Positions 44,536-53,216 of a stretch of DNA of 64,000 nucleotides are shown in pieces. The stretch comes from Bacteroidales bacterium. GTDB lineage: Bacteria; Bacteroidota; Bacteroidia; Bacteroidales; JACABE01. The notes below the pieces were generated by a model, which was not told the origin of the DNA, did no database searches, and saw nothing but the letters and a program-made list of their open reading frames with translations. Location: contig JAHEYQ010000014.1 of NCBI GenBank assembly GCA_023251515.1, positions 1 through 64,000 on the forward strand. The letters run 5' to 3'. The first letter of the stretch is position 1. Every line of letters begins with the position of its first letter. The position numbers and the translations under genes were made by a program.

Positions 44536-45000
44536 CTAAATAAATTTAAAATGTTCTTTAGCTGTTGTTTTTTCACAATAATGACATTGTATTTTTACTG
44601 ATTCTTTGTCGATTACAGTGAAATGTGTAGGAATACTTTCGTGATTGGTTACACAATTAGGATTGATGCACTTGATAAATTTATTAACTTTAGAAGGTAC
44701 TTCAACTTGCTTTTTTTCAATTATTTCGAAATCTTTAATAACTATTAGTGTGGCTGATGGAGCAACTATAGCTATTTTGTTTATTTCTTCTTTTTCGAAA
44801 TATTTGTTTTTTACTTTGATAATTCCTTTTTTCCCAAATTTTTGGCTTTCCAGATTGGTTCCAAACAGTATCTGATTTTCCGAAGAATCGAGATTGAGTA
44901 TTTTAATTACCTGAAAAACATTGTTTGATGGGATATGATCGATAACTGTACCATTTTCCAAGGCTGATACAATTAATTCTTTTCTTGTATTTTTTTCCAT
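44536..45000 (-). CDS. pyrI: Aspartate carbamoyltransferase regulatory subunit
   Basis: Zinc-binding regulatory chain that confers nucleotide control on PyrB. The 154 residues match the usual length. The N-terminal nucleotide-binding domain includes ENGTVIDHIPSNNVFQVIKIL; the C-terminal zinc site has four cysteines in KCINPNCVTNHES and QCHYCEK. Lies 20 bp after pyrB in the same operon, before a terminator. Confidence 0.95.
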   Translation of the reverse strand: MEKNTRKELIVSALENGTVIDHIPSNNVFQVIKILNLDSSENQILFGTNLESQKFGKKGIIKVKNKYFEKEEINKIAIVAPSATLIVIKDFEIIEKKQVEVPSKVNKFIKCINPNCVTNHESIPTHFTVIDKESVKIQCHYCEKTTAKEHFKFI

Positions 45001-45020
45001 TTGAATTCAATTATAAATAA

Positions 45021-45929
45021 TTACTTAAGTCCTAAAATTGAAGCCATTAAAGCTTGACGAACATATACTCCATTTTGAGCTTGTTGGAAATAATATGCTT
45101 GTGGCATGTCGTCAACATTTTCGTTAATTTCGTTAACTCTTGGTAGCGGATGCAATACTTTTAAGTTTGGTTTGCTGTTTTTCAACATACTACCTTCGAG
45201 AATATATGAATTTTTTACGCGTTCGTATTCCATAGGATCAGAAAAACGTTCGCGTTGTATTCTGGTCATGTATAAAATATCAACAAATGGAATTACCTCA
45301 TTTAGATCGGTATATTGGTAGTAATCAAGATTTTTTTCTTTGATATGGCGTTTTACAGCGCTTGGTAGTTTTAATTCAACGGGTGATACAAAATGGAATG
45401 TACAGTTAAAATTGGTTAGTGCAATTACATTTGAATGTACTGTTCTGCCGTATTTTAAGTCGCCAATAAATGCAATGTGAAGATTGTCTAATTTCCCTTG
45501 GGTTTTTCTGATTGAATACAAATCGAGCAGGCACTGCGTAGGATGTTGGTTGGCTCCGTCGCCGGCATTGATGATAGGCACTGGCGATACTTCGCTTGCA
45601 AATCTGGCACTTCCCTCTAATGGATGACGCATTACAATCAGGTCAGAATAGTTTGCTACTGTTTTTATAGTGTCTTTAAGCGATTCGCCTTTTTTAACAC
45701 TGGAACTTGATGCATCTGAAAAGCCTATGATTTTGCCTCCTAATTGGTTTACGGCACTTTCGAAACTTAATCGGGTTCTGGTGGATGGTTCAAAAAATAG
45801 AGTTGCCACTACAAAATTCTCAAGAATTTTCTGCCTAGGATTTTTCTCGAATTCTTCGGCTATGTCGAGAATTTTCAGGTACTCATCTTTTGAATAATCA
45901 TTGATTGAAACTAAACTTCTGTTCTTCAT
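45021..45929 (-). CDS. pyrB: Aspartate carbamoyltransferase catalytic subunit
   Basis: Makes carbamoyl aspartate in pyrimidine synthesis. The 302 residues show the carbamoyl-phosphate motif [11 protein letters not shown] (Ser49-Thr-Arg-Thr-Arg53), [24 protein letters not shown] and the C-terminal HPLPRVNEI. Promoter at 45962-45992; pyrI follows. Confidence 0.96.
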   Translation of the reverse strand: MKNRSLVSINDYSKDEYLKILDIAEEFEKNPRQKILENFVVATLFFEPSTRTRLSFESAVNQLGGKIIGFSDASSSSVKKGESLKDTIKTVANYSDLIVMRHPLEGSARFASEVSPVPIINAGDGANQHPTQCLLDLYSIRKTQGKLDNLHIAFIGDLKYGRTVHSNVIALTNFNCTFHFVSPVELKLPSAVKRHIKEKNLDYYQYTDLNEVIPFVDILYMTRIQRERFSDPMEYERVKNSYILEGSMLKNSKPNLKVLHPLPRVNEINENVDDMPQAYYFQQAQNGVYVRQALMASILGLK

Positions 45930-45961
45930 TTTTAATTATTTAAATTGATTTATTCCTTTTT

Positions 45962-45992
45962 CAAAATTACAAAATTTTATCTCTATTTCAAA
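45962..45992 (-). promoter_or_regulatory. Bacteroidota-type promoter of pyrBI
   Basis: On the minus strand TTTG (45992-45989), 19-nt spacer, TAATTTTG (45969-45962). The -33 box overlaps the T-run of the preceding terminator. Confidence 0.8.
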
Positions 45993-46020
45993 AAAAAAGG
46001 CGACTATTAAAGTCGCCTTA
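45990..46020 (-). terminator. Terminator of the COG2403 gene
   Basis: GGCGACT pairs with AGTCGCC around 5 nt, followed on the minus strand by nine T residues. Confidence 0.9.
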
Positions 46021-46028
46021 AAAGTTTA

Positions 46029-47399
46029 TTAATGACAGCCACAGCCGCAGCCACCTTTTTTAACTAAATTGTGTTTTTCAACAAAATCGCAAACTACTTG
46101 CTCTAAGTTTGGATATCCGATTTCTTGTAAATCGTAATCTACTTTGGTGTTTGGTTTGTTAATTTTGATAATTCTGTTTAAGTCGATTGGAGTTGCAATT
46201 ACTACTGCATCACAATCGGTATTGTTAATAGATGTTTCTAAATCCTTAACTTGTTCAGCACCATAACCCATAGCTGGCATTAATGTACCAATGTTTGGAT
46301 AAATTCTGAAAGTTTCAGCTATTTTACCTACAACAAATGGACGAGGATCAACCAATTCTTTTGCACCAAATTTTCTGGCAGCAACAGTACCGGCACCTAA
46401 TTTCATTTCACCGTGAGTTAAAGTTGGACCATCTTCAACAACCAATACGCGTTTTCCTTTAATAAGTTCAGGATTGTGAACTGTTAATGGAGATGCAGCG
46501 TCAACTACAATTGCGTTAGGATTAATTTTTGCAATATTATCTCTTACGATTTGAATTGCTTCAGGAGCAGCACTATCCATTTTATTGATAACGATAACGT
46601 CAGCAACGCGGGCAGTTACTTCACCAGGATAATAACTTACTTCGTGGCCAGGACGATGTGGGTCAACAACTGTAACAGTTAAATCTGCTTTGAAGAATGG
46701 GAAATCGTTATTTCCACCATCCCATAAAACTACGTCACATCCATCAGGATCGTTTTCTGCAGCTCTTAAGATTGCTTCATAATCAACACCCGCATAAATA
46801 ACGTTTCCACGTACTACGTGTGGTTCGTATTCTTCCATTTCTTCAATGGTGCATTTGTGTTTTGCTAAATCTTCAACAGTTGCAAAACGTTGTACTTTTT
46901 GTGCATTCAAATCGCCATAAGGCATTGGATGACGAGCAGCAACAACTTTTAAACCCTGAGCCATTAATAACTCAATAATTCTGCGTGAAGTCTGGCTTTT
47001 ACCGCAACCTGTTCTAACAGCGCCAACTGCAATAACTGGTTTTGTACTCTTAATCTGAGTATCTTTTGGTCCTAATAAAATAAAGTTAGCACCAGCAGCA
47101 TTAACTACAGAACTAACGTTCATTACTCTGTTGTAAGGAACATCGCTGTATGAAAATACACAGTCATCAGCTTTTAATTCTTTGATTAATCTTGGTAATT
47201 CTTCCTCAGCTAAAATAGGAATACCTTCTGGATATAATTCTTCTCCTGCTAATTCTTTTGGATATTTTCTTCCATCAATATCCGGAATTTGTGCAGCTGT
47301 AAAAGCTACAACATTGTAACTAGCATTGCCTCTGTAATAACAGTTAAAATTGTGAAAATCACGACCGGCAGCTCCAATAATGATAACATTCTTCTTCAT
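46029..47399 (-). CDS. COG2403-type P-loop protein (cyclic 2,3-diphosphoglycerate synthetase-like) with Cys-rich tail
   Basis: A 456-residue protein of the COG2403/cDPG synthetase-like family. N-terminal Rossmann-type segment NVIIIGAAGRDFHNFNCYYRG, P-loop GAVRTGCGKSQTSR near residue 129, VVLWDGGNNDFPFF, GTP/ATP-type VIVINKMD and VVEDGPTLTHGEMKLGAG. It ends GGCGCGCH, a likely metal site. Archaeal relatives form cyclic diphosphoglycerate; the bacterial role is unproven. Arg is often CGT and Ala/Gly GCT/GGT, unlike most neighbours, and the promoter is strong, so high expression is likely. Single-gene transcript. Confidence 0.75.
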   Translation of the reverse strand: MKKNVIIIGAAGRDFHNFNCYYRGNASYNVVAFTAAQIPDIDGRKYPKELAGEELYPEGIPILAEEELPRLIKELKADDCVFSYSDVPYNRVMNVSSVVNAAGANFILLGPKDTQIKSTKPVIAVGAVRTGCGKSQTSRRIIELLMAQGLKVVAARHPMPYGDLNAQKVQRFATVEDLAKHKCTIEEMEEYEPHVVRGNVIYAGVDYEAILRAAENDPDGCDVVLWDGGNNDFPFFKADLTVTVVDPHRPGHEVSYYPGEVTARVADVIVINKMDSAAPEAIQIVRDNIAKINPNAIVVDAASPLTVHNPELIKGKRVLVVEDGPTLTHGEMKLGAGTVAARKFGAKELVDPRPFVVGKIAETFRIYPNIGTLMPAMGYGAEQVKDLETSINNTDCDAVVIATPIDLNRIIKINKPNTKVDYDLQEIGYPNLEQVVCDFVEKHNLVKKGGCGCGCH

Positions 47400-47753
47400 T
47401 ATTCAATACCTTTTTATGTTTATTAAATTGTTTTAATTATTTATGCTGCAAAGTTATATTTTTAAGTGAACCTGACAAGCGTTTTTATGCTTTTATTTTC
47501 AAAAAAATGTTAAATCAATAAAATTGAGATGTTTACATAAAGTATTTATTTGAAAAGCTTTTGTTTTAATGTCATTTTTGATAGTAAAATAATCAAAATT
47601 GCGGTTATTTTTAATTAAAAAAAATAATTTGCATTTAAAATTAAAGCTTTATTTTTGCTAACTATATCAATAAAATCTTCATTTTTTATTACAGCTTTTG
47701 TTCATTAATAATCTGGACATTTTTTTACAAATTGATAATTTAAATTATATTAA
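47400..47753. other. Gap between divergent COG2403 and glycosyltransferase genes
   Basis: 354 bp, AT-rich. It holds the promoter at 47449-47478; otherwise no repeat, hairpin or ORF that I can support. No clear promoter for the rightward gene. Confidence 0.5.
47449..47478 (-). promoter_or_regulatory. Bacteroidota-type promoter of the COG2403 gene
   Basis: On the minus strand TTG (47478-47476), 19-nt spacer, TAACTTTG (47456-47449), about 50 nt before the start codon. Confidence 0.8.
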
Positions 47754-49247
47754 GTGGAAAATCAAATATTTGGAATTTTGACTATTACAATCTGTACGAT
47801 TGGCTACTATTTTTCATTCAGATACCATAAAAAAGATAATTACTTAGTTGCAATTCTGTTGCTTTTGGTCTGCGGTTTGGTGCTTCGTGTATATGTTTCG
47901 TCTGATTTTTTTCTGCATACCTGGGACGAAAGATATCATGCTTTGGTTGCTAAAAACTTTATGCAACATCCATTAAAACCAACTCTTTATGATAATCCAT
48001 TGTTGCCTTATGATTACAAAAACTGGGTGGCAAATCATATCTGGGTGCATAAACAACCTCTGCCTCTGTGGTTTATGGCAGGAAGTATGTGGTTGTTTGG
48101 TATAAATGAAATTGGTTTAAGGCTTCCTTCAATTTTGTTGACTACAATTGGAATTTTCTTAACTTTTTTTATTGGCAAGTATTTCTTTAGTAGAAAAGCA
48201 GGTTTTCTGGCTGCGTTTTTTTATTCAATTAATGGTTTAATAATCGAATTGACAGCTGGAAGGGTTGCTACCGACCATATTGACATTTTCTTTTTATTCT
48301 TTATTGAATTGGCTGTCTTTTTTAGTATAGTTCTGGTTCAGAAAAAAAAATTGATATTTACCGTTTTGCTTGGTATTAGTATGGGGTTGGCAATATTATC
48401 GAAATGGCTGCCTGCTTTAATTGTATTACCAATATGGCTATTGATTGCTTACGATTCCGGAAAATTTAAAATTAAAGAAATTATTTTTCATTCGGTAGTT
48501 TTATTATTTGTATCAGTTTTGATTTTTCTTCCATGGCAAATTTATATTTTTAAATCATTTCCAGTTGAAGCCCAATGGGAAACAAGTTTTAATTTAAAGC
48601 ATTTTACTGAGGTTATTGAAGACCGAACCGGTCCATTTTATTATTTCTTTGATAAAATCAGAGTTAATTATGGCGAACTGATTTATTTGCCTTTATTTTG
48701 GTTTTTTTGGAAAGTTCCTCAAAAACAAACTGATTATAAACGTATTGCAATTTGTATTTGGTTTTTGGTACCTTTTTTTATCTTCTCTATAGCTAAAACA
48801 AAAATGCAGGCATATTTATTATTTACAGCTCCTGCTCTTTTTATGATTACTTCCGAATTTTGGTATATGCTTGCAGTTTACAAAGAAAATCGCAAATTCA
48901 AATGGTTTTATAATCTTATTCTCATATTGCTTATAGCACTTCCTGTAAGATATGCAATTGAGAGGATTAAGCCTTTTGAAAAGCTCGACCGAAAGCCGCA
49001 ATGGGTAGTAAATTTAAAAAAACTAAATGATAAAAAAATTGAGAAAGGAGTTTTATTTAATTATGAAAAACCTATAGAAGCTATGTTTTATACAAATCTT
49101 ACAGTTTACCCTGAAATTCCTGATAAAATACTGATTAATGAATTGATTGCTAAAGGATTTTATGTAATAATTAACGATAATGGAAAACTATCCAAAGAAA
49201 TAATAGATATGAAAGGGATTGAAATCATTAAATTAAATATCAATTAG
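47754..49247 (+). CDS. GT39/ArnT-like membrane glycosyltransferase
   Basis: A 497-residue multispanning protein (about 10-11 hydrophobic segments) of the dolichyl-phosphate-mannose/ArnT glycosyltransferase family. The first periplasmic loop carries the acidic motif HTWDERYHALVAKNFM, then PLYDNP-type PTLYDNPLLPYD and NHIWVHKQPLPLW. Members transfer sugars from lipid-linked donors to lipids or proteins. Start is GTG at 47754; no better ATG precedes the first membrane segment. The acceptor is unknown, and no polysaccharide genes flank it. Confidence 0.83.
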   Translation: MENQIFGILTITICTIGYYFSFRYHKKDNYLVAILLLLVCGLVLRVYVSSDFFLHTWDERYHALVAKNFMQHPLKPTLYDNPLLPYDYKNWVANHIWVHKQPLPLWFMAGSMWLFGINEIGLRLPSILLTTIGIFLTFFIGKYFFSRKAGFLAAFFYSINGLIIELTAGRVATDHIDIFFLFFIELAVFFSIVLVQKKKLIFTVLLGISMGLAILSKWLPALIVLPIWLLIAYDSGKFKIKEIIFHSVVLLFVSVLIFLPWQIYIFKSFPVEAQWETSFNLKHFTEVIEDRTGPFYYFFDKIRVNYGELIYLPLFWFFWKVPQKQTDYKRIAICIWFLVPFFIFSIAKTKMQAYLLFTAPALFMITSEFWYMLAVYKENRKFKWFYNLILILLIALPVRYAIERIKPFEKLDRKPQWVVNLKKLNDKKIEKGVLFNYEKPIEAMFYTNLTVYPEIPDKILINELIAKGFYVIINDNGKLSKEIIDMKGIEIIKLNIN

Positions 49248-49365
49248 AAATTGTTTTGTCCATATTTTTTATAATTTACAAAAATATGAAGACATATGAT
49301 TAATTAGTTTTGATACTTTAAAGCCTAAGTATGCATGTTTAGAAGCAATAAATAGATATTTATAT

Positions 49366-49593
49366 GCAAAACATGATTACTAATAGTCGTGCATTGCAAA
49401 AAAACGGACAAAACATCGTTTTTAGGAGCGTGCATTTATTTAAAAGGGACAAAACATCATTTTTAGGGGCGTGCATTGGAATAAAAGGGGCAAAGATTCG
49501 AAATAAACAGGCGTGCATTGCAATTTAGGGACAAAACATCGTTTTTATGGGCGTGCATTGGAATAATATGGGTAAATATTCCGAATATATGAG
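49366..49593. repeat. 41-bp tandem repeat array 2 (five units plus a partial sixth)
   Basis: Cores ACAAAAC or variants begin at 49366, 49408, 49449, 49490, 49531 and 49572, and the element CGTGCATT recurs at 49388, 49429, 49470, 49512 and 49552: a 41-bp period with single-base shifts. Type A units start (A/G)CAAAACAT. Type B units (49490, 49572) start GCAAAGATTCG / GTAAATATTCC, giving an A-A-A-B-A-B order. It occupies the gap between convergent glycosyltransferase and ccoI genes. Continuous, no spacers. Function unknown. Confidence 0.9.
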
Positions 49594-49626
49594 AAAATTA
49601 TTCTGTTTATTGATCAATTATCGGTT

Positions 49627-52017
49627 TTAAGCATTAATTGTTTTCTTTGAAATAACTTTGGTACCGAAAATAGCAAAAGCAACCACCGAAACAGAGCTTA
49701 TAGGCATCAATATAGCAGCCACAACCGGAGTCATATTGCCCGATAATGCATAAATTAGTCCAAAAATATTATAAATAAAAGAAATTACAAAACTGATTTT
49801 TACAATTTTAATTGAGTCTTTGGCAAATTTTATTACATTGTCAATCAAATGAAACTTTTTCGATTCGATAATAATATCGCCGGCAGGGGAGAAGTGATAA
49901 ATATCGTCGGCAACAGACAACGCAACATTACTTTGCATAAAAGCACCTGCATCATTCAGACCATCACCAGCCATCAGTACATTACAGCCTTGTTCTTGTA
50001 AGTTTTTGATAAAGTTCATTTTATCCTGTGGCGTTTGTTCAAATTTTATTTTATCATCATCAAAATAACTTTTTAAATATTCCCTTTCCGAATCATTATC
50101 ACCTGACAAAAGATACAACTTATAATTCTTTCGTAAGCTTGCTGCAACTTTCAGAAAGCCATCTCTATACTTATTTCCAATACTAAAATAACCTCTGTAA
50201 ATATCATTAATTTCTACATATACTTTTGCATAACTCTCAGTATTTTCATTTTTCTTAATTCCAATATAATCAGCCGAACCAATTTTGATTTTTTTATTAT
50301 TTACCGATGCAAAACTTCCTTTTCCGGGTATTTCAACAAATCCTATTACTAAAGTTGTTTCAGTTTCATTATAAAATTTTGAAATGGCTTGGCTTAAAGG
50401 ATGAGTAGATTGCTTTGTTAATGAAGTAATTGCAATAATTTCATCATTTGAAAGTGCAAGCCCGTTAAATTCAATATTATTCTGATCAGGAATTGTAATT
50501 GTACCGGTTTTATCAAAAACAATACTATCAATTTTTGTCAGATTTTCAACAATGTTTGTATTTTTCAGATAAACACCATTTAAACCAAGAATTCGCATCG
50601 AATTTCCCAATGAAAAAGGAAGTGAAAGAGCCAAAGCACAAGGGCAGGTTACTATCAAAACAGAAGTGAAAACCAATATAGCCAGATGAAAATGACCATG
50701 CAGCCACCAGAATAAAAATCCTGATAAAGCAATACTTATAATAATTAATGTAAAAAAAATACTTATTTTATCTATTATTGGTAAAAGATATTTAGGCGAT
50801 TGTTTTTTTAAATCAATCTGATTCCATAACTGAGTCAAATGACTTTGACTTACTTCTTTTTTAACTCTAATTTTTATGGCACCTTGTACTTGAATTCCAC
50901 CTGCATATAGTGGTTCATCTATTTCTTTTCTTATAGGTGTTGATTCTCCTGAAACAAAACTATAATCAATCAGTCCAATACCTTCAATTAATTCAGAATC
51001 AGCAGGTATAAGTTCCTTATTTCTGATTAACAGAATATCACCAACTTTAACTTCTTTAAGGAGTATGTTTACTTCAGAATTATATTCAATTTTTGTAACA
51101 GCTATCGGGAAATATGATTTATAATCCCTGTCGAATGATAAAGCTTCATAAGTTTTACTTTGATACCATTTTCCTAAAAGCAGAAAAAACAAAAATCCTG
51201 ACAAACTGTCAGAATAACCAGGCCCTCTTAAACTTATTACTTCATAAGTAGTTACAATAAAAAGTGTAAGAATTCCCAAAGCAATTGGCAAGTCGATGTT
51301 TATGATTTTTTTTCGTAAAGATTTCCATGCAGAGATAATATAGTCATTTCCACAATAGAAAACAATAGGAAGAGTTAGGAGATAAGATATGTAAATAAAA
51401 AAGATACCAAGAGAGCCTTCGAGTGGTTTGCCGTTAAAATAAACGGGTAAGCTGAACAACATTACATTTCCTGCAATAAAACCTGAAATTCCTATTTTGT
51501 AAGTTAATGTTTTGTCAGATTTTTTTTCTTTTTTATTATCCAGTGATTTTAGTGAAATTTCGGGTGCATAATGTATAGATGCAAGTAATTCAACTAATTG
51601 TCTGAGGGAAATCTCATTTGTATTATAAGTAATTGTACAATTTTTTTTTACAAAATCAACCGAAGATTGTTTTATTCCCTGATTTAACTTATTTAAATGT
51701 TCAAGCAACCAGATGCAAGATATACAGTGAATTACCGGAATATAGAAACATACTTTTGCAATATTATTTTCATAAAATTCAAATAATTTTAGTTGTACTT
51801 CTTCTTTGTCCAAAAATGCATATTTACCTTTGTAATTTGAGTCTTCTGTTTTAATGCCAGGTAAATCAGCAAGTTTATAATATTGTTGTAATTTGTTTTC
51901 ATTCAATATTTGATAAACCTGTTTGCAACCGTTACAACAGAAGTAATTTTCGTTCCAGCTTACAGGATTTTTGCCACAATCGGCACCACAATGAATACAA
52001 GCATTTTCAATAATCAT
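49627..52017 (-). CDS. ccoI: Copper-transporting P-type ATPase CcoI
   Basis: Heavy-metal P1B ATPase that moves copper for cbb3 oxidase assembly. The 796 residues show an N-terminal Cys-rich segment (CIHCGADCG ... FCCNGCKQVY) and a metal-binding domain with CISCIW near 98. They are followed by eight membrane segments, the translocation motif CPCALALSLP, the phosphorylation site DKTGTIT, and GDGLNDAGAFMQSNVALSV near the C-terminus. Last gene of the cbb3 locus, 3 bp after the TauE/SafE-like gene. Confidence 0.93.
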   Translation of the reverse strand: MIIENACIHCGADCGKNPVSWNENYFCCNGCKQVYQILNENKLQQYYKLADLPGIKTEDSNYKGKYAFLDKEEVQLKLFEFYENNIAKVCFYIPVIHCISCIWLLEHLNKLNQGIKQSSVDFVKKNCTITYNTNEISLRQLVELLASIHYAPEISLKSLDNKKEKKSDKTLTYKIGISGFIAGNVMLFSLPVYFNGKPLEGSLGIFFIYISYLLTLPIVFYCGNDYIISAWKSLRKKIINIDLPIALGILTLFIVTTYEVISLRGPGYSDSLSGFLFFLLLGKWYQSKTYEALSFDRDYKSYFPIAVTKIEYNSEVNILLKEVKVGDILLIRNKELIPADSELIEGIGLIDYSFVSGESTPIRKEIDEPLYAGGIQVQGAIKIRVKKEVSQSHLTQLWNQIDLKKQSPKYLLPIIDKISIFFTLIIISIALSGFLFWWLHGHFHLAILVFTSVLIVTCPCALALSLPFSLGNSMRILGLNGVYLKNTNIVENLTKIDSIVFDKTGTITIPDQNNIEFNGLALSNDEIIAITSLTKQSTHPLSQAISKFYNETETTLVIGFVEIPGKGSFASVNNKKIKIGSADYIGIKKNENTESYAKVYVEINDIYRGYFSIGNKYRDGFLKVAASLRKNYKLYLLSGDNDSEREYLKSYFDDDKIKFEQTPQDKMNFIKNLQEQGCNVLMAGDGLNDAGAFMQSNVALSVADDIYHFSPAGDIIIESKKFHLIDNVIKFAKDSIKIVKISFVISFIYNIFGLIYALSGNMTPVVAAILMPISSVSVVAFAIFGTKVISKKTINA

Positions 52018-52020
52018 TTA

Positions 52021-52776
52021 TTATCTTTTTGGATGGCAGCAACTATGAGTATCGTCAGTTTCATTTTTCTCGTTTTGATTTGACTTTTTCATAATTGACA
52101 TTTCAAGATTTTCTTTTGACGGGCTAAGATACGGAATTCCAAGGCATAAGCCCCTGAGTATAAATAAAAAACCAATTAAAACGACCAAATATGGAATGAT
52201 TTTGTTGAAAATATTTCTAACATTAGTAGTTATAGCATTTCCTATAAGTGAAATTGTAAGCATCATTGGTAATGTTCCCAATCCGAAAAGTATAAGGTAT
52301 AAACTTCCATAAAAAATATTGCCCGTAGCAATTGCACCTATAATAGCAACATAAACCAATCCGCAAGGCAGCAGACTATTAAGCATTCCAATGAAAAACA
52401 ATCCTTTATAAGAACGAACTTTAAAAAGCTTTTGAATAGCAGATCTTAAAATTCCGGAAAAAAAATCGAATTGTAATAGTTTTAAACTCTTAAAAATAGC
52501 AGGAAGAATTACGGAAAGAATCATGACAGAACCCATTATAATTGAAACCCATTGCTGTATGCCCAATAAATATAGTCCTTTCCCTAATAAACCGAAAATT
52601 GCTCCCATTATTCCATACATCAGGGTTCTTCCCAAATTATATAAAATACCGCTAATCAATTTTTCAGAAAAAGTATTGCCACGTAAAGGAAGATTTATAG
52701 CTATTGGACCGCACATTCCGGCACAATGCATACTTCCGATTAAACCCAATAAAAAACCAGCTAATACAATTCCCAT
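52021..52776 (-). CDS. TauE/SafE (UreH_2)-type membrane protein of the cbb3 locus
   Basis: A 251-residue membrane protein with about six segments, starting GIVLAGFLLGLIGSMHCAGMCGPIA with the MHCxGMCG metal-type motif of UreH_2/SafE proteins. It ends with a Cys/His-rich tail DDTHSCCHPKR. In other cbb3 loci proteins of this kind sit beside ccoH/ccoI; a copper-handling role is inferred. The start overlaps the ccoH stop by 1 bp. Confidence 0.85.
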   Translation of the reverse strand: MGIVLAGFLLGLIGSMHCAGMCGPIAINLPLRGNTFSEKLISGILYNLGRTLMYGIMGAIFGLLGKGLYLLGIQQWVSIIMGSVMILSVILPAIFKSLKLLQFDFFSGILRSAIQKLFKVRSYKGLFFIGMLNSLLPCGLVYVAIIGAIATGNIFYGSLYLILFGLGTLPMMLTISLIGNAITTNVRNIFNKIIPYLVVLIGFLFILRGLCLGIPYLSPSKENLEMSIMKKSNQNEKNETDDTHSCCHPKR

Positions 52777-53213
52777 TATTCAATATATATTTCTTTTTCA
52801 GTATTATAAGTATTATTCATATGTATCCATGAAAACTTAATAATGTATCTTCCTTTTTTAAGTTTTGATTTAGGTATTTCGATTTTTTCCGACATTATAG
52901 CAATTTGACTGAAGTCAGAATTCTTATCTGAAGGTCTGTAAAAATGTGATGTAAGTGTATCAGTTACATTTTGCAAACTACCAGAGGGTATAATGCTAAT
53001 TATTGAATTACTTATATTTACATTAATACTGTCCTTAAATATTTCAGAACGTTTATTAATTTCAATTTGTTCTGAAAAATTGGCTCCTTTGTCATAATAA
53101 TCTTTGGTAACCAAATCGTTATCTTGATTTAATGAAAAAACAATGAACGTAATTGCCAAAATTACGAAAATAGTAAGGAAAATAAAAATACCGTGTCCCC
53201 AGTTAAATTTCAT
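52776..53213 (-). CDS. ccoH: cbb3 oxidase assembly protein FixH/CcoH
   Basis: A 145-residue protein with one N-terminal membrane helix (HGIFIFLTIFVILAITFIVFSL), the family segment DLVTKDYYDKGANFSEQIEI, and an extracytoplasmic beta-rich domain. FixH/CcoH is needed for cbb3 stability. Directly follows ccoG (3 bp) and overlaps the TauE/SafE gene by 1 bp. Confidence 0.88.
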   Translation of the reverse strand: MKFNWGHGIFIFLTIFVILAITFIVFSLNQDNDLVTKDYYDKGANFSEQIEINKRSEIFKDSINVNISNSIISIIPSGSLQNVTDTLTSHFYRPSDKNSDFSQIAIMSEKIEIPKSKLKKGRYIIKFSWIHMNNTYNTEKEIYIE

Positions 53214-53216
53214 TTT

